DNA of 64,000 nucleotides, taken from Pseudarthrobacter enclensis (lineage in GTDB: Bacteria; Actinomycetota; Actinomycetes; Actinomycetales; Micrococcaceae). The translations under genes and the position numbers were made by a program. The stretch is taken from assembly GCF_001457025.1 (NCBI RefSeq), contig NZ_KQ758600.1, positions 248,001-312,000 on the forward strand, in the 5' to 3' direction. A model generated the notes under the pieces. It made no database searches and had not been told where the DNA came from. It was given only the letters and a program-made list of their open reading frames with translations. Positions 17,170-26,383 of this stretch are shown piece after piece. Each line of letters opens with the position of its first letter. Position 1 is the stretch's first letter.

Positions 17170-17880
17170 CTACTGGCCGTAGACGTTCTGGTAGCGGGCG
17201 TACAGGGAGTCGATGTGGGCCTGGTCGATGGTTAGAGGGTCGCCAAGCTGCCGGGAAATGTGGACCGTCCGTGCCACTTCCTCACACATCACGGCGGCCT
17301 TCACAGCGGACTTGGCGTCCTTGCCAATGGTGAACGGGCCGTGGTTCTGCATCAGAACAGCCGGTGAGTTGGAATTCTTCAGGGTTTCGACGATGCCCTG
17401 GCCGATCGAGTCATCACCGATCAGGGCGAACGGTCCCACCGGGATGGACCCGCCAAACTCGTCGCTCATCATGGTCAGCACGCAGGGGATCGCTTCGCCG
17501 CGCGCCGCCCACGCCGTGGCGTAGGTCGAATGCGTGTGCACCACGCCGCCCACCTCCGGCATATGGCGGTACACATACGCGTGCGCTGCCGTGTCCGACG
17601 ACGGCGACAGCGCCGGGTTGCCCCACTCGCCGCCGTGGTTTCCCGGCACGGGCGCGCCCAAAAGGTCGGTAACCACCATCTGCTCCGGCGTCAGGTCCTG
17701 GTAGGAGACGCCGGACGGTTTGATGACCATGAGGTCGTGGCCGGGAACACGGGCCGACACGTTGCCGGCTGTCCACACCACGAGCCCATAACGGGTCAGT
17801 TCGGTGTGCAGGGCACAGACCTCTTCCCGCACCCGGGCAACAGCTGCCGTGGTGGTGCTGTTGCAGGACAGGGACTTCAC
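17170..17880 (-). CDS. araD: L-ribulose-5-phosphate 4-epimerase
   Basis: A 236-residue class II aldolase-family epimerase. Zinc histidines are seen in [12 protein letters not shown] (H115, H117), and the phosphate-binding segment TAGNVSAR is near 37-44. It converts L-ribulose 5-phosphate to D-xylulose 5-phosphate, the last step before the pentose phosphate pathway. It starts with GTG at 17880 behind a good GGAGG. It is the first gene of the araD-araA-mutarotase operon, divergent from the kinase gene, with an operator in the 110-bp gap. Confidence 0.95.
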   Translation of the reverse strand: MKSLSCNSTTTAAVARVREEVCALHTELTRYGLVVWTAGNVSARVPGHDLMVIKPSGVSYQDLTPEQMVVTDLLGAPVPGNHGGEWGNPALSPSSDTAAHAYVYRHMPEVGGVVHTHSTYATAWAARGEAIPCVLTMMSDEFGGSIPVGPFALIGDDSIGQGIVETLKNSNSPAVLMQNHGPFTIGKDAKSAVKAAVMCEEVARTVHISRQLGDPLTIDQAHIDSLYARYQNVYGQ

Positions 17881-17919
17881 GGGGACCTCCGGGGGCAGAA
17901 CGGCTCGGGTTTGAATAGA

Positions 17920-17935
17920 TTGTGAACGCTAACAA
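17920..17935. promoter_or_regulatory. LacI-family operator between araD and the kinase
   Basis: TTGTGAACGCTAACAA is a 16-bp imperfect palindrome centred on CG with TTGT/ACAA ends, the standard shape of LacI-GalR family sites. It lies in the divergent promoter region, so one repressor could control both arms of the arabinose cluster. No LacI gene is in the window. Confidence 0.6.
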
Positions 17936-17990
17936 GATTGTGTGTCAATATGGACCAGACTGTTGGAACCGCTACCAGGAGAGCCATCCC

Positions 17991-19595
17991 ATGGACCAAC
18001 TACGCCGCCAGATCAGCGACGGCCGCACCGCTTTGGGGATCGAACTTGGGTCCACCAGGATCAAGGCATGCCTGGTCGGGGAGGACCCGTCCAGCGTCCT
18101 GGCCGTTGGGACCCATGACTGGGAAAACAGCTACGCGGACCACTTGTGGACCTACCCCCTGGAGGAGGTCTGGGCCGGCGTGCAGGCCGCCTACGCGGAC
18201 CTGGCTTCCGACGTGGAACAACGCTTCGGCGTGCGTCCCGAACGGTACGGCGCCATCGGCGTCTCCGCCATGATGCACGGTTACCTCGCGTTCGGCGCCG
18301 CGGGGGAGCTGCTGGTGCCCTTCCGGACCTGGCGCAACACCAACACCGGGCCCGCCGCCGCGGAACTGACCGGGCTCTTTGGCCGGAACATTCCGCTCCG
18401 CTGGTCCATCGCGCACCTGCACCAGGCTGTCCTGGACCACGAGCCGCATGTGCCGGCCGTCCGGTCCATCACCACGCTGGCCGGTTATGTGCACCGGCAG
18501 CTGACCGGACGCAACGTGCTGGGCGTCGGCGATGCCTCCGGGATGTTCCCCATCGACTCCAGCACGGGAACGTACGACGCCGAACTGGTGGCGAAATATG
18601 ACCACGTTCTTGCAAGCCATGGAACCGTCCCCGGCAGAACTCTGGATATGTTGCCGCAGGTTTTGGCGGCCGGGCAACATGCCGGGGAACTGTCCGCGGA
18701 AGGAGCCGCTCTCCTGGACCCCACGGGCACCCTGCAGCCCGGTGCGGTGTTCTGCCCGCCCGAAGGCGACGCCGGAACAGGCATGGTGGCCACGTGCTCC
18801 GTTGCGCCCCGCACCGGAAACGTCAGCGCAGGGACAAGCATTTTCGCCATGGCGGTGCTGGAAACCCCGCTCAAGCGTGCACACCACGAAATCGACCTGG
18901 TGACGACGCCCGCCGGAGATCCCGTGGCCATGGTGCACTGCAACAACGGAGCCAGCGAGCTGGCCGCCTGGGCCGGCCTGTTCACACGTTTTGCCGAGGC
19001 TGCCGGAACCCCCGCCGGGCAGGACACGGTCTTCAGCACACTGTTCCAGGAGGCGCTTGACGGTGCTGCCGACGCCGGCGGCCTGCTGGCGTACAACCAC
19101 CTGGCGGGTGAACCCATCGCCGGGCTTACCGAGGGCAGGCCCCTGGTCATGCGCACCCCCGGCAGCAGCTTCACGCTGGGGAACTTCATGCGCGCCCAGC
19201 TCTACGGGGTCTTCGGAACCCTTTCCCTGGGAATGAACGTGCTGGCAGAAGAAGGCGTTGAACTGGACCGGATGTTTGCGCACGGCGGATTGTTCAGGAC
19301 CGCGGGTGTTGCCCAGAGATTCCTCGCCGGAGCCCTGGCCGCCCCCGTCTCCGTGGCGGCGTCCGCCTCCGAAGGTGGTGCGTGGGGGATTGCCGTACTG
19401 GCCTCCTTCGTGAAGGAGAGCGCTTCCGGTGGCACCACCGACCTGGACGGCTACCTTCGCCGGCGGGTGTTCGACGGTGCGGCGTTCCAGACCGTACAGC
19501 CCGATCCACGGGACGTAGCCGGTTTTGCCGCGTACCTGGCGGACTACCGCAGCGGCCTCGCCGTCCAGCGGACCGCCGTCGAGGTCCTCCCGTAG
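17991..19595 (+). CDS. araB: FGGY carbohydrate kinase, L-ribulokinase
   Basis: A 534-residue FGGY kinase. The N-terminal phosphate-binding loop is GIELGSTRIKACLVG (about 18-32), followed by the GVSAMMHGYLAF block, and the second ATP-binding segment is GNVSAGTSIFAM. It phosphorylates L-ribulose; that substrate is inferred from the neighbouring araA and araD, since the family also includes xylulokinases. The start is the ATG at 17991, with AGGAGAG 8 bases upstream; an in-frame ATG at 17922 would lie inside the LacI-type operator. Confidence 0.88.
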   Translation: MDQLRRQISDGRTALGIELGSTRIKACLVGEDPSSVLAVGTHDWENSYADHLWTYPLEEVWAGVQAAYADLASDVEQRFGVRPERYGAIGVSAMMHGYLAFGAAGELLVPFRTWRNTNTGPAAAELTGLFGRNIPLRWSIAHLHQAVLDHEPHVPAVRSITTLAGYVHRQLTGRNVLGVGDASGMFPIDSSTGTYDAELVAKYDHVLASHGTVPGRTLDMLPQVLAAGQHAGELSAEGAALLDPTGTLQPGAVFCPPEGDAGTGMVATCSVAPRTGNVSAGTSIFAMAVLETPLKRAHHEIDLVTTPAGDPVAMVHCNNGASELAAWAGLFTRFAEAAGTPAGQDTVFSTLFQEALDGAADAGGLLAYNHLAGEPIAGLTEGRPLVMRTPGSSFTLGNFMRAQLYGVFGTLSLGMNVLAEEGVELDRMFAHGGLFRTAGVAQRFLAGALAAPVSVAASASEGGAWGIAVLASFVKESASGGTTDLDGYLRRRVFDGAAFQTVQPDPRDVAGFAAYLADYRSGLAVQRTAVEVLP

Positions 19596-19736
19596 CCGGA
19601 CCGCATCCACGCAGCAGCGGTCTCCAGTCGCCACCCCTCCACAACCGTCTGCTGTGACGGGCACCATGTGCACGCCTGCCCCGATTGCCCTGCGGCGGAA
19701 GCTAGCGTGGGATGGTTTGCCGCGCTGAAAGGGACC

Positions 19737-20450
19737 ATGAAGAACACCAGAACCGCCCACGGGTCCCTCGCTGCCGTTGCTGCCCTGCTGCTGGGGGCGT
19801 CACTCACCGGCTGCGACCCCGTCGCCAACGCCCTCGAGGGCATCAGCCCCGTCCCGGGCGGCGCCGCGGACGTTCCCGCGTCAGGCCAGGGTGCAGACCG
19901 GGCGCTCAGGCAGCTGGACGACCTTCCCGTGAAGGGACGGGCACCTAAGACCGGCTACAGCCGCCAGGAGTTCGGGCCGGCGTGGTCGGATACGGACCAC
20001 AACGGCTGCGACACCCGCAACGACATCCTGGCCAGGGACCTCGCCAACGAGACCTTCAAACCAGGGACGAACAACTGCGTTGTTGCCTCAGGGACGCTGG
20101 CGGACCGGTACACGGGCACCACGATCCGGTTTGTCCGCGGCGAGGGGACCAGCTCGCAGGTGCAGATTGACCACATCGTCCCGCTCTCCGACGCGTGGCA
20201 AAAGGGTGCCCAGCAGCTGACCGCGGACCAGCGCAAGGAACTGGCCAATGATCCGCTGAACCTGATGGCCGCCGACGGCCCCACGAACAGTGCCAAGGGC
20301 GACAAAGACGCCGCCACATGGCTGCCGCCGAACAAGCCGTTCCGGTGCGAATACGTGTCCCGGCAGGTGGAGGTCAAGGCCAAGTACCGGTTGTGGGTCA
20401 CCAAGGCCGAGCACGACGCCATCGCCGGTATCCTGGCCGGCTGCGGTTAG
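19737..20450 (+). CDS. Secreted HNH endonuclease lipoprotein (DUF1524/GmrSD type)
   Basis: A 237-residue protein with a lipoprotein signal peptide ending in the lipobox LTGC (C26), followed by an HNH nuclease domain. The nuclease core is IDHIVPLSDAW (about 141-151), with NDPLNLMAADGPTNSAKGD supplying the second histidine-metal-finger half. The whole C-terminal region (KTGYSRQEFGPAWSDTD onward) is the conserved actinobacterial extracellular nuclease domain. It is likely anchored outside the cell and may degrade extracellular DNA for nutrients. The start is the ATG at 19737 with GGGACC upstream. No immunity gene is visible, which argues against a toxin. Confidence 0.85.
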   Translation: MKNTRTAHGSLAAVAALLLGASLTGCDPVANALEGISPVPGGAADVPASGQGADRALRQLDDLPVKGRAPKTGYSRQEFGPAWSDTDHNGCDTRNDILARDLANETFKPGTNNCVVASGTLADRYTGTTIRFVRGEGTSSQVQIDHIVPLSDAWQKGAQQLTADQRKELANDPLNLMAADGPTNSAKGDKDAATWLPPNKPFRCEYVSRQVEVKAKYRLWVTKAEHDAIAGILAGCG

Positions 20451-20505
20451 CGGACCACCCGTTCACTCTTCTCTGCCGGCCAGTCCGGTGCTGCCCAGCT
20501 GGGGG

Positions 20506-21987
20506 CTACCCGATGATGGGCCTCTCCTCCGGCAGCGTGAAGAGCCGGGGCCGCGATGAGAGCGCAAGGGCTGAAGCCACCGTGATGGTGCCGATACGGC
20601 CGCTGAACATCAGGGCCATGAGGACCCACTGCGCATCGGCGGGCAGCTGGGGCGTGATGCCCGTGCTGAGGCCGACCGTTGCGAACGCGGAAATGCTTTC
20701 GAACAGTACTTTTTCGAGGCCGAAATCCGTAAACATCAGCAGCAGCAGCGTCCCCGCGATGACAGCCGCGACGCCGAGCAGCGCAACGGAAAGGGCCTGG
20801 CGCTGCGACGAGGAACTGATGCTGCGGTGGGCAATGGTGACATACTCGCGGCCGCGGACCTCGTTCCAGATGGCGAAGCCGAGCACCAGGAAGGTGGTGA
20901 CCTTGATGCCGCCGGCCGTACCGGCGCTGCCGCCGCCGATGAACATCAGGATGTTGGTGACCATGAGGGTTTCCGGAGACGCCGCGCCGTAGTCGATGCT
21001 GTTGAAGCCCGCAGTCCGGGGAAAGACGGTACCTGCCAACGCCGCCAGGAGTTTGCCGCCCGTGGACATCGGGGCCAGGGTTTCTTCCCTGTTCCATTCA
21101 AACGCGGCAAACAATACCGCCCCGGCAACGAGCAGGAGCAGCGAGCCATAAACGGTCAGGCGCAGGTGCACCGTCCATTCCCTGGGCCTGATCCGTGACG
21201 TGAACAGGGCGATGAGCACCGGGAAGCCCAGGCCCCCGGCCGTGATGGCGGCGCAGATCGGGACGATGATCCAGGGGTCGGAGGCGAAGTCCATGAGGTT
21301 GCGGCTGTAGAGCGCGAAGCCTGCGTTGTTGAACGCTGAGATGGCGTGAAAGGCGCCGTGCCAGAGCGCGGTGCCCGGGTCGTCGTCGTAGGCGGTCCAG
21401 AAGCGGGCCGCGAGCACGGCTGCCGTGGCTGCCTCGAAGAGAACCATGATCCGGGCAACGCTGAAGAGAACCGAACGGACGTCGCCATAGTTCAACGTAT
21501 GGGTTTCCGATTGGGCCAGCAGCTGCCCGCGCACGCCGATGGTCTTCCGGACCAGGAGGGCAAGCAGCGTGGCAAGCGTCATGATCCCAAAACCGCCCAC
21601 CTGGATGAGTCCCAGGATGACCGCCTGGCCGAACGGGGTCCAGTACGTCGCCGTGTCAACGGTGGCAAGACCGGTGACGCACACTGCGGACACGGAGGTG
21701 AACAGTGCCGGCATCAGCGGCTCAGGGCCCGGGACGGCGCGGGCCGCCGGCAGCGCCAGAAGCAAGGCGCCCAGGAGGATAACGGCCAGGAACCCCAAGG
21801 GGACCAGGCGCACGGGATGGAGCAGCACGCGGACCAGGGTGTTCGTTTCCCGGCGGCGGTCCGGACGGTTGCCGGGCCCGCTGCGCCGGACCGTTGCGGC
21901 CCGCGACGGCGCCGAGTCCCCGGCTGGGACGGACGCCTGCCGCTGCCCGAAGGACTCCTTGGCAAGGGGCCTGCTGAGCCTCTTCAT
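20506..21987 (-). CDS. TrkH/KtrB-family potassium transporter
   Basis: A 493-residue membrane protein with the four selectivity-filter P-loops expected of TrkH/KtrB: AVCVTGLATVDT, SAFNNAGFALY, FPRTAGFNSID and SAFATVGLSTG. A cytoplasmic, basic N-terminus of about 55 residues precedes the first helix. It imports potassium (or sodium-coupled potassium) and normally needs a TrkA/KtrA gating ring, whose gene is not adjacent. The start is the ATG at 21987, with GGGAGG upstream; a longer frame to 22098 adds non-family sequence. Confidence 0.92.
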   Translation of the reverse strand: MKRLSRPLAKESFGQRQASVPAGDSAPSRAATVRRSGPGNRPDRRRETNTLVRVLLHPVRLVPLGFLAVILLGALLLALPAARAVPGPEPLMPALFTSVSAVCVTGLATVDTATYWTPFGQAVILGLIQVGGFGIMTLATLLALLVRKTIGVRGQLLAQSETHTLNYGDVRSVLFSVARIMVLFEAATAAVLAARFWTAYDDDPGTALWHGAFHAISAFNNAGFALYSRNLMDFASDPWIIVPICAAITAGGLGFPVLIALFTSRIRPREWTVHLRLTVYGSLLLLVAGAVLFAAFEWNREETLAPMSTGGKLLAALAGTVFPRTAGFNSIDYGAASPETLMVTNILMFIGGGSAGTAGGIKVTTFLVLGFAIWNEVRGREYVTIAHRSISSSSQRQALSVALLGVAAVIAGTLLLLMFTDFGLEKVLFESISAFATVGLSTGITPQLPADAQWVLMALMFSGRIGTITVASALALSSRPRLFTLPEERPIIG

Positions 21988-22158
21988 CCTGCGCCTCCCG
22001 TCCGGCAAGGCCGCTGCACGCGGCCAGAACACTTCACAGGAATCCACTGTGGGGTGCCGTTGACGCGAATGCACCAGCCACGGCCCGGTCAGGGGCAATC
22101 CTTAACGAAATCCATACGCGGGCCCCTCGGATCCCGGACGGGATGGTTTGATGGGTCA

Positions 22159-22911
22159 GTGCTCCGTGTAAAACGCTTCGTGGTCTTCGCCGTGACCGTT
22201 GTCATCGCCAGCGCGGCACTCTCCTTCTGGGTCATCCCGCAAACGGGCCAGGAATCCCGCGGGGCACTGGTGCCGCCGCCGCTGGCCTCAGTGAGGTCCG
22301 CCTCTGGTGCCGGAGGCATCACCACAGCGGTCAACGTGACGCGGAACCCGGACGCCGAGTGGCTGATTGAAGCAAGCGGGCACACAGGCATCCCGGAAAG
22401 AGCGCTCCGCGCCTACGTTGCCGCGGTCACGGCAGCCCATGATTCATCTCCGCAGTGCGGGATCGGCTGGAACACCCTGGCAGCCATCGGGTCTGTTGAG
22501 TCGGACCACGGCAGGCACGGCGGCGGCAGCCTCAACGTTGCAGGCCAAGCCACCGGCCAGGTGGTGGGGCCGAGCCTGGACGGCGCCGGTTTCGCCGCCA
22601 TCAAGGACACCGACGGGGGCGTCCTCGACGGCGACGCAGAGTGGGACCACGCGGTCGGCCCGATGCAGTTCATCCCGTCCACCTGGGACCTTGCAGGCCG
22701 GGACGGCAACGGGGACGGCGTGGCTGATCCCTTCAACATCGACGACGCCGCGCTCAGCGCCGCGGGCTACCTGTGCGCCCGCGGCGGGGACCTCACCACC
22801 TCCCGGGGGTGGACGGCCGCCATTTACGCCTACAACCAGTCGGACGCCTACCTGCAGGAGGTCAGGCAGCGGGCCGTCCGCTATGCCCGGGAGACCGGCA
22901 CCGGGGGATGA
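22159..22911 (+). CDS. Secreted lytic murein transglycosylase
   Basis: A 250-residue exported protein. Its N-terminal hydrophobic segment (FVVFAVTVVIASAALSFWVI) is a signal anchor, followed by a Ser/Ala-rich linker and a transglycosylase domain. The catalytic glutamate is in AIGSVESDHGRHGG; GPMQFIPSTWDLAGRDGNGD and the IYAYNQSDAYLQEV block follow as in the SLT family-2 group. It cleaves peptidoglycan glycan strands during wall remodelling. The start is a GTG at 22159, because no in-frame ATG lies near the signal segment. It is convergent with, and 1 base from, the amine oxidase gene. Confidence 0.87.
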   Translation: MLRVKRFVVFAVTVVIASAALSFWVIPQTGQESRGALVPPPLASVRSASGAGGITTAVNVTRNPDAEWLIEASGHTGIPERALRAYVAAVTAAHDSSPQCGIGWNTLAAIGSVESDHGRHGGGSLNVAGQATGQVVGPSLDGAGFAAIKDTDGGVLDGDAEWDHAVGPMQFIPSTWDLAGRDGNGDGVADPFNIDDAALSAAGYLCARGGDLTTSRGWTAAIYAYNQSDAYLQEVRQRAVRYARETGTGG

Positions 22912-22912
22912 G

Positions 22913-24232
22913 CTAGGCCAGCTCCGCCCGGATCTGTGCTGCCACGCGTTCGGCCTCAGCATAGGCGCCGTGGGTGCCGGCGGTTTCGGAGGTGTAGTCG
23001 CCCGCGAAATGCAGGGAACCAACCGGGCGCTGCAGGTCCGGCAGGGCAGCTGCACGTTCGGGGCTGAGCAGGGCGAAGCAGTGCTGCCAGGTTTGGGCAT
23101 GCACACCTAGCACGCGGCCCCGCAACCGGGGCGCCACGGCGTAGAAATGCTCCATCCATTCGGCCACCCGCTCCTTGTCGTCGCCGAATCCGGGCAGGTA
23201 GCCGGAGGAGTTTCCGTAGCAGGTGAGCTGCAGGAGGTTGCGGCCTGCCCCGTCCATGACCCCGCCCGGGACGGGATTGATGATGGCGTCAAACGGCAGG
23301 CCCACGGTCACGATAAACGCCCAGTCCCTGAATTCTGGAAGCCCGTCGATGTCGGCAACGATGTTCAGGGTGGTGCTTCCCGGGCTGGCCACCTTTGCCA
23401 GCGCCGCCTGCTTCCATCCGGGCAGGCCGGGCACCAGACCGGAAACCACCGGACCGGGAACTGCCAGGACCACATGCTGTGCCGTCAGTTGCTGGTCGCC
23501 CCCGGCGCCGGTTACGGATACCCGGTAAACGCCCTGGTCTTCGAGCAGTGTCACGCCGGTTGCCCGGGTGTTGCAGTGGACGCTCCCGGCGGGAAGGTGG
23601 CGAAGGAGGGCCCGCGGAATCGCCTGCATGCCGTCCACGGCGAACAGGCGGTTGTTCTTCTCCCGTGCCAGGTAGCTGGCGAAATAGCGCATGGCGTACT
23701 TGGCTGACAGGTTCGCCGGGTCGCCCACCGCGCCGCCCCGGATCGCCGTGGTGATGATCTGCCGGACGCCAGGTTGCAGGTCGGCAATTCTTTCAGCCAC
23801 GGTTTCGCCGGACAGCCTGTCGAGGTCACCGGCCGAGGTCACGCCACCGACGTAATCACGGTATTCGGCAAGGGAAGCCTCGATGAACTTGCCCAGCTCC
23901 GTTTTCCCGGATTCGGTCAGGTCCAAACCGGCCACCACATCCTCGTTGGCCCGCGCCACCACCGTCTGTCCGTTCAGGTGGATGCCGTAGGTTTCGGGAA
24001 GGAACGGAACGGTCCTGATCCCCAGCTCGTGGACCAGCTCTTCAGTCTTGGTGCCCCGGTAAACGAACATGGCGCCGGAGTTCGCCGGGGTACCGGCCAG
24101 CTGCACGGTGCGGGAACGTCCGCCGACGTCGGGCCCGGACTCCAGGACCCGGACGTCAAGGTCCGTGTCCCGCAAGTGGTAGGCGGTGGCGAGCCCGGCG
24201 GCGCCGCCGCCAACAATAATCACGTCATGCAC
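22913..24232 (-). CDS. Flavin-containing amine oxidase-like protein
   Basis: A 439-residue FAD protein with the dinucleotide-binding N-terminus VIIVGGGAAGLATAYHL (4-20), the ESGPDVGGRSRT motif and the C-terminal FAD-closing segment LHFAGDYTSETAGTHGAYAE, all typical of the MAO/phytoene-desaturase-like superfamily. The substrate (amine, or an isoprenoid or protoporphyrin-like compound) cannot be told. The start is a GTG at 24232 with GGGAG upstream; the nearby ATG is out of frame. It follows the interrupted universal stress gene by 24 bases in the same direction. Confidence 0.85.
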   Translation of the reverse strand: MHDVIIVGGGAAGLATAYHLRDTDLDVRVLESGPDVGGRSRTVQLAGTPANSGAMFVYRGTKTEELVHELGIRTVPFLPETYGIHLNGQTVVARANEDVVAGLDLTESGKTELGKFIEASLAEYRDYVGGVTSAGDLDRLSGETVAERIADLQPGVRQIITTAIRGGAVGDPANLSAKYAMRYFASYLAREKNNRLFAVDGMQAIPRALLRHLPAGSVHCNTRATGVTLLEDQGVYRVSVTGAGGDQQLTAQHVVLAVPGPVVSGLVPGLPGWKQAALAKVASPGSTTLNIVADIDGLPEFRDWAFIVTVGLPFDAIINPVPGGVMDGAGRNLLQLTCYGNSSGYLPGFGDDKERVAEWMEHFYAVAPRLRGRVLGVHAQTWQHCFALLSPERAAALPDLQRPVGSLHFAGDYTSETAGTHGAYAEAERVAAQIRAELA

Positions 24233-24256
24233 AGAGGACTCCCTGTCGAAGGCGGG

Positions 24257-24685
24257 TTAGACGGCGTCATAGGTGTTGGCGATGTAGACGTCACATGTCG
24301 CGTTGTGGGCCACGCTGTTGGCGACGCTGCCCAGGACGCGTCCAATGCCGTGCATCCTGCGGTTGCCCACCACAATGATCCTGGCTTCCTTGCTGATGGC
24401 TTCCCGGATCAGCGCGTCGGCCGGCCTGCCGCGGGCCGCGGCGTAGGTGATGGCAATATCGCCTCCGAGAGTGTCCGCCACTGACCGGGCCACGCGTTAG
24501 GCCTTGTCGGCATCAGAAACCAGCCACTGGTTGCTGCCGCTGCCGAACCGTTCGGTACGGTCACTGTCGAAGGCAGTCACGACGTGGAGGGTCGCCCCCA
24601 GCGCCGCGGCCAGGTCCCTGGCAGTTTCGGCAGCCTTGCGGGCTGTCCCGCTCCCGTCAACGCCCACCACTACGGTTCCGCTCAT
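24257..24685 (-). pseudogene. Universal stress protein (UspA family) with an in-frame stop
   Basis: A single UspA domain of about 142 codons starts at the ATG at 24685 (MSGTVVVGVDGSGTARKAAE) behind a good AGGAG. It is interrupted by a TAA at 24497-24499 after VSDADKA and resumes in the same frame with RVARSVADTLGGDIA, ending GNRRMHGIGRVLGSVANSV...YDAV. The ATP-binding GxxxxG motif lies after the stop. A single C-to-T or G-to-T change from CAA or GAA would explain it. As read it is a nonsense allele; sequencing error and stop read-through are alternatives. Confidence 0.8.
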
Positions 24686-24798
24686 CTGCATGCTCCTTTG
24701 CTTGCCTGGAAATCCGGACATCGTCAGCGTCCGGGCTGGTAAGGGCAGTGCGGCGCCGGACCGGACGTCGGGCGCCGCGCTGCAAAATGACGACGGCG

Positions 24799-25662
24799 TC
24801 AGAGCTCGCTGGGTGCCCCGGGCTCGCCCACGGAGGGGTCGACTCCGTACTTCTCCAGGATCTTCTTGATGGTGCCGTCTTCACGGAGCTTCTGGATGTC
24901 CTCGTCCAATGCCTTGCCGAGGGCGTCGTTGTCCAGTGCCGACGGGAGCATCACCTGGCCCACGGCGGCGAACTGCGGGACGTTCGGGTTGGGCTTGACG
25001 TCGATCACTTGGGCGCCTTCGATGGGGGCATCCTTGAAGCGGTACTTGGCGGAGGCCGCGGAGGCCACCAGGGCGTCGATGCGCCCGGCCTTCAGGTCGG
25101 CGTAGATGGATTCGTCGTCCTGGTAGATCTTGAACTTGTCGCCGAGCCACTTGGACATGCTGTCGTTCCAGAGGTTGCCGGCCACGGAGCCGACCACCTT
25201 GCCCTCAAGGTCATCACTGGTGATGCCCTTGGTGGAAACGATGGCCTGCGGGTCGCTCCACAGCGGCGTGCTCATGTAGACGATCTTGGTGCGTTCCTTG
25301 GTGCGCAGCCAGTTGCCGGACCCGATGTCCACGCGTTTGGTCTGTACGGAGGGGATAACAGCGCCGGCGCCCCCTGACGTGCTGACCGTAACCTTGAGGC
25401 ATTCCAGCTTCGCAATTTCCGCGATCAAGTCGCCTTCCATCCCGGTGACACTGTCGCCGTCGAGAATGGTGGCCGGGGCGTAGTCGTAACTGGCCACCGT
25501 GAGTTCGCCGTCGTTCAGTGTCTTGAGCCCTTCGTGGGCAGGCTTGCAGTCGGAGGAGGTGCCTGCGCTGTCGCTGCCGCCGCATGCGGCGAGGGAGATG
25601 GCGAGCAGGCCGGCGGCGGTGCCGGCTGAAAGTGCGCGCGCGAGGGTACGGGTGGGTCGCAT
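24799..25662 (-). CDS. Polar-amino-acid-type ABC substrate-binding lipoprotein
   Basis: A 287-residue family-3 solute-binding protein. The lipobox LAACGG puts the lipid-bearing cysteine at C27. The mature part begins EGLKTLNDGELTVASYDYAP and contains the family-3 segment GMEGDLIAEIAKLECLKV. It should capture an amino acid or related small cation outside the membrane for the two permeases and ATPase encoded upstream (order in transcript: ATPase, permease, permease, SBP). It is the last gene of the operon, 58 bases after the permease. Confidence 0.9.
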   Translation of the reverse strand: MRPTRTLARALSAGTAAGLLAISLAACGGSDSAGTSSDCKPAHEGLKTLNDGELTVASYDYAPATILDGDSVTGMEGDLIAEIAKLECLKVTVSTSGGAGAVIPSVQTKRVDIGSGNWLRTKERTKIVYMSTPLWSDPQAIVSTKGITSDDLEGKVVGSVAGNLWNDSMSKWLGDKFKIYQDDESIYADLKAGRIDALVASAASAKYRFKDAPIEGAQVIDVKPNPNVPQFAAVGQVMLPSALDNDALGKALDEDIQKLREDGTIKKILEKYGVDPSVGEPGAPSEL

Positions 25663-25720
25663 GGTGTTTTCCTTTGTTGTGGATGGGCGGACAGCCCGGG
25701 GGTTGGTGGAACGGGGAGAT

Positions 25721-26383
25721 TCAGTTGCGCTGCAGGTGGCGGCCCAGGCGCATCTCGAGGACTCGGACCAGGCCCAGGAAGACCAGGGTCAGGGATCCGT
25801 AAATGACCGCGGTGAGCACGTAGACGCTCAGGTACTCGAAGGTGATGGAGCCGATTTCGAACGCTTTGGACATCAGTTCCGGCACAGCGATCACAAAGGC
25901 CAGGGCGCTGCCCTGGAAGATCAGCACGGCCAGGCCGGCCAGCGGCGGCGTGGAGATCCGCAAGGCCTGGGGCAGGATGATCATCCGGAACCCGGTCCAG
26001 CCGCGCAGGCCGGACGTGAGGGCCGCTTCCTTCTGGCCCAGCGGCACGGCCGCGAGCCCTGCCCTGAAGTACTCGGATGCGTAGGCGCCGGTGTTCCAGC
26101 TCAACGCGATGACCGCCGTCGTGAATGACGTCAGCGTGATGCCGGCGTCGGGCAGGCTGAAGTACATCAGGTAGAGCAGCACCAGGGCCGGCAGGCCGCG
26201 CCCGATCTCCACGAAGAAGAACGAGACCCACTGCAGCGGCAGCAGCTTGGCGGAGGCCATCACGGCGAACAGCAGGCCTAGCGGGAAGCCGAAGAGCAGT
26301 GACAGGCCGGTCAGTTGGAGGCTTACCAGCAGTCCCGGGCCGAGGCTCGGCAGCCAATCAAGCCATTGGGTGATCACGTCCAT
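25721..26383 (-). CDS. Amino-acid-type ABC permease (HisM/GlnP-like), second
   Basis: A 220-residue permease with five hydrophobic segments and the EAA loop region EAALTSGLRGWTGFRMIILP typical of polar amino acid permeases. The start is the ATG at 26383, whose first base is shared with the stop codon of the preceding permease gene (TGATG), so translation is coupled. A GTG one codon earlier is an alternative. Confidence 0.9.
   Translation of the reverse strand: MDVITQWLDWLPSLGPGLLVSLQLTGLSLLFGFPLGLLFAVMASAKLLPLQWVSFFFVEIGRGLPALVLLYLMYFSLPDAGITLTSFTTAVIALSWNTGAYASEYFRAGLAAVPLGQKEAALTSGLRGWTGFRMIILPQALRISTPPLAGLAVLIFQGSALAFVIAVPELMSKAFEIGSITFEYLSVYVLTAVIYGSLTLVFLGLVRVLEMRLGRHLQRN

Noticed and set aside
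15687..17333. A 548-codon plus-strand frame opposite araA
   Set aside because: Shadow of the isomerase gene; the predicted protein is Gly/Val/His-rich and matches nothing.
18000..19760. A 586-codon minus-strand frame opposite the arabinose-cluster kinase
   Set aside because: No domain, low-complexity Gly/His/Arg sequence; the plus-strand FGGY kinase is unambiguous.
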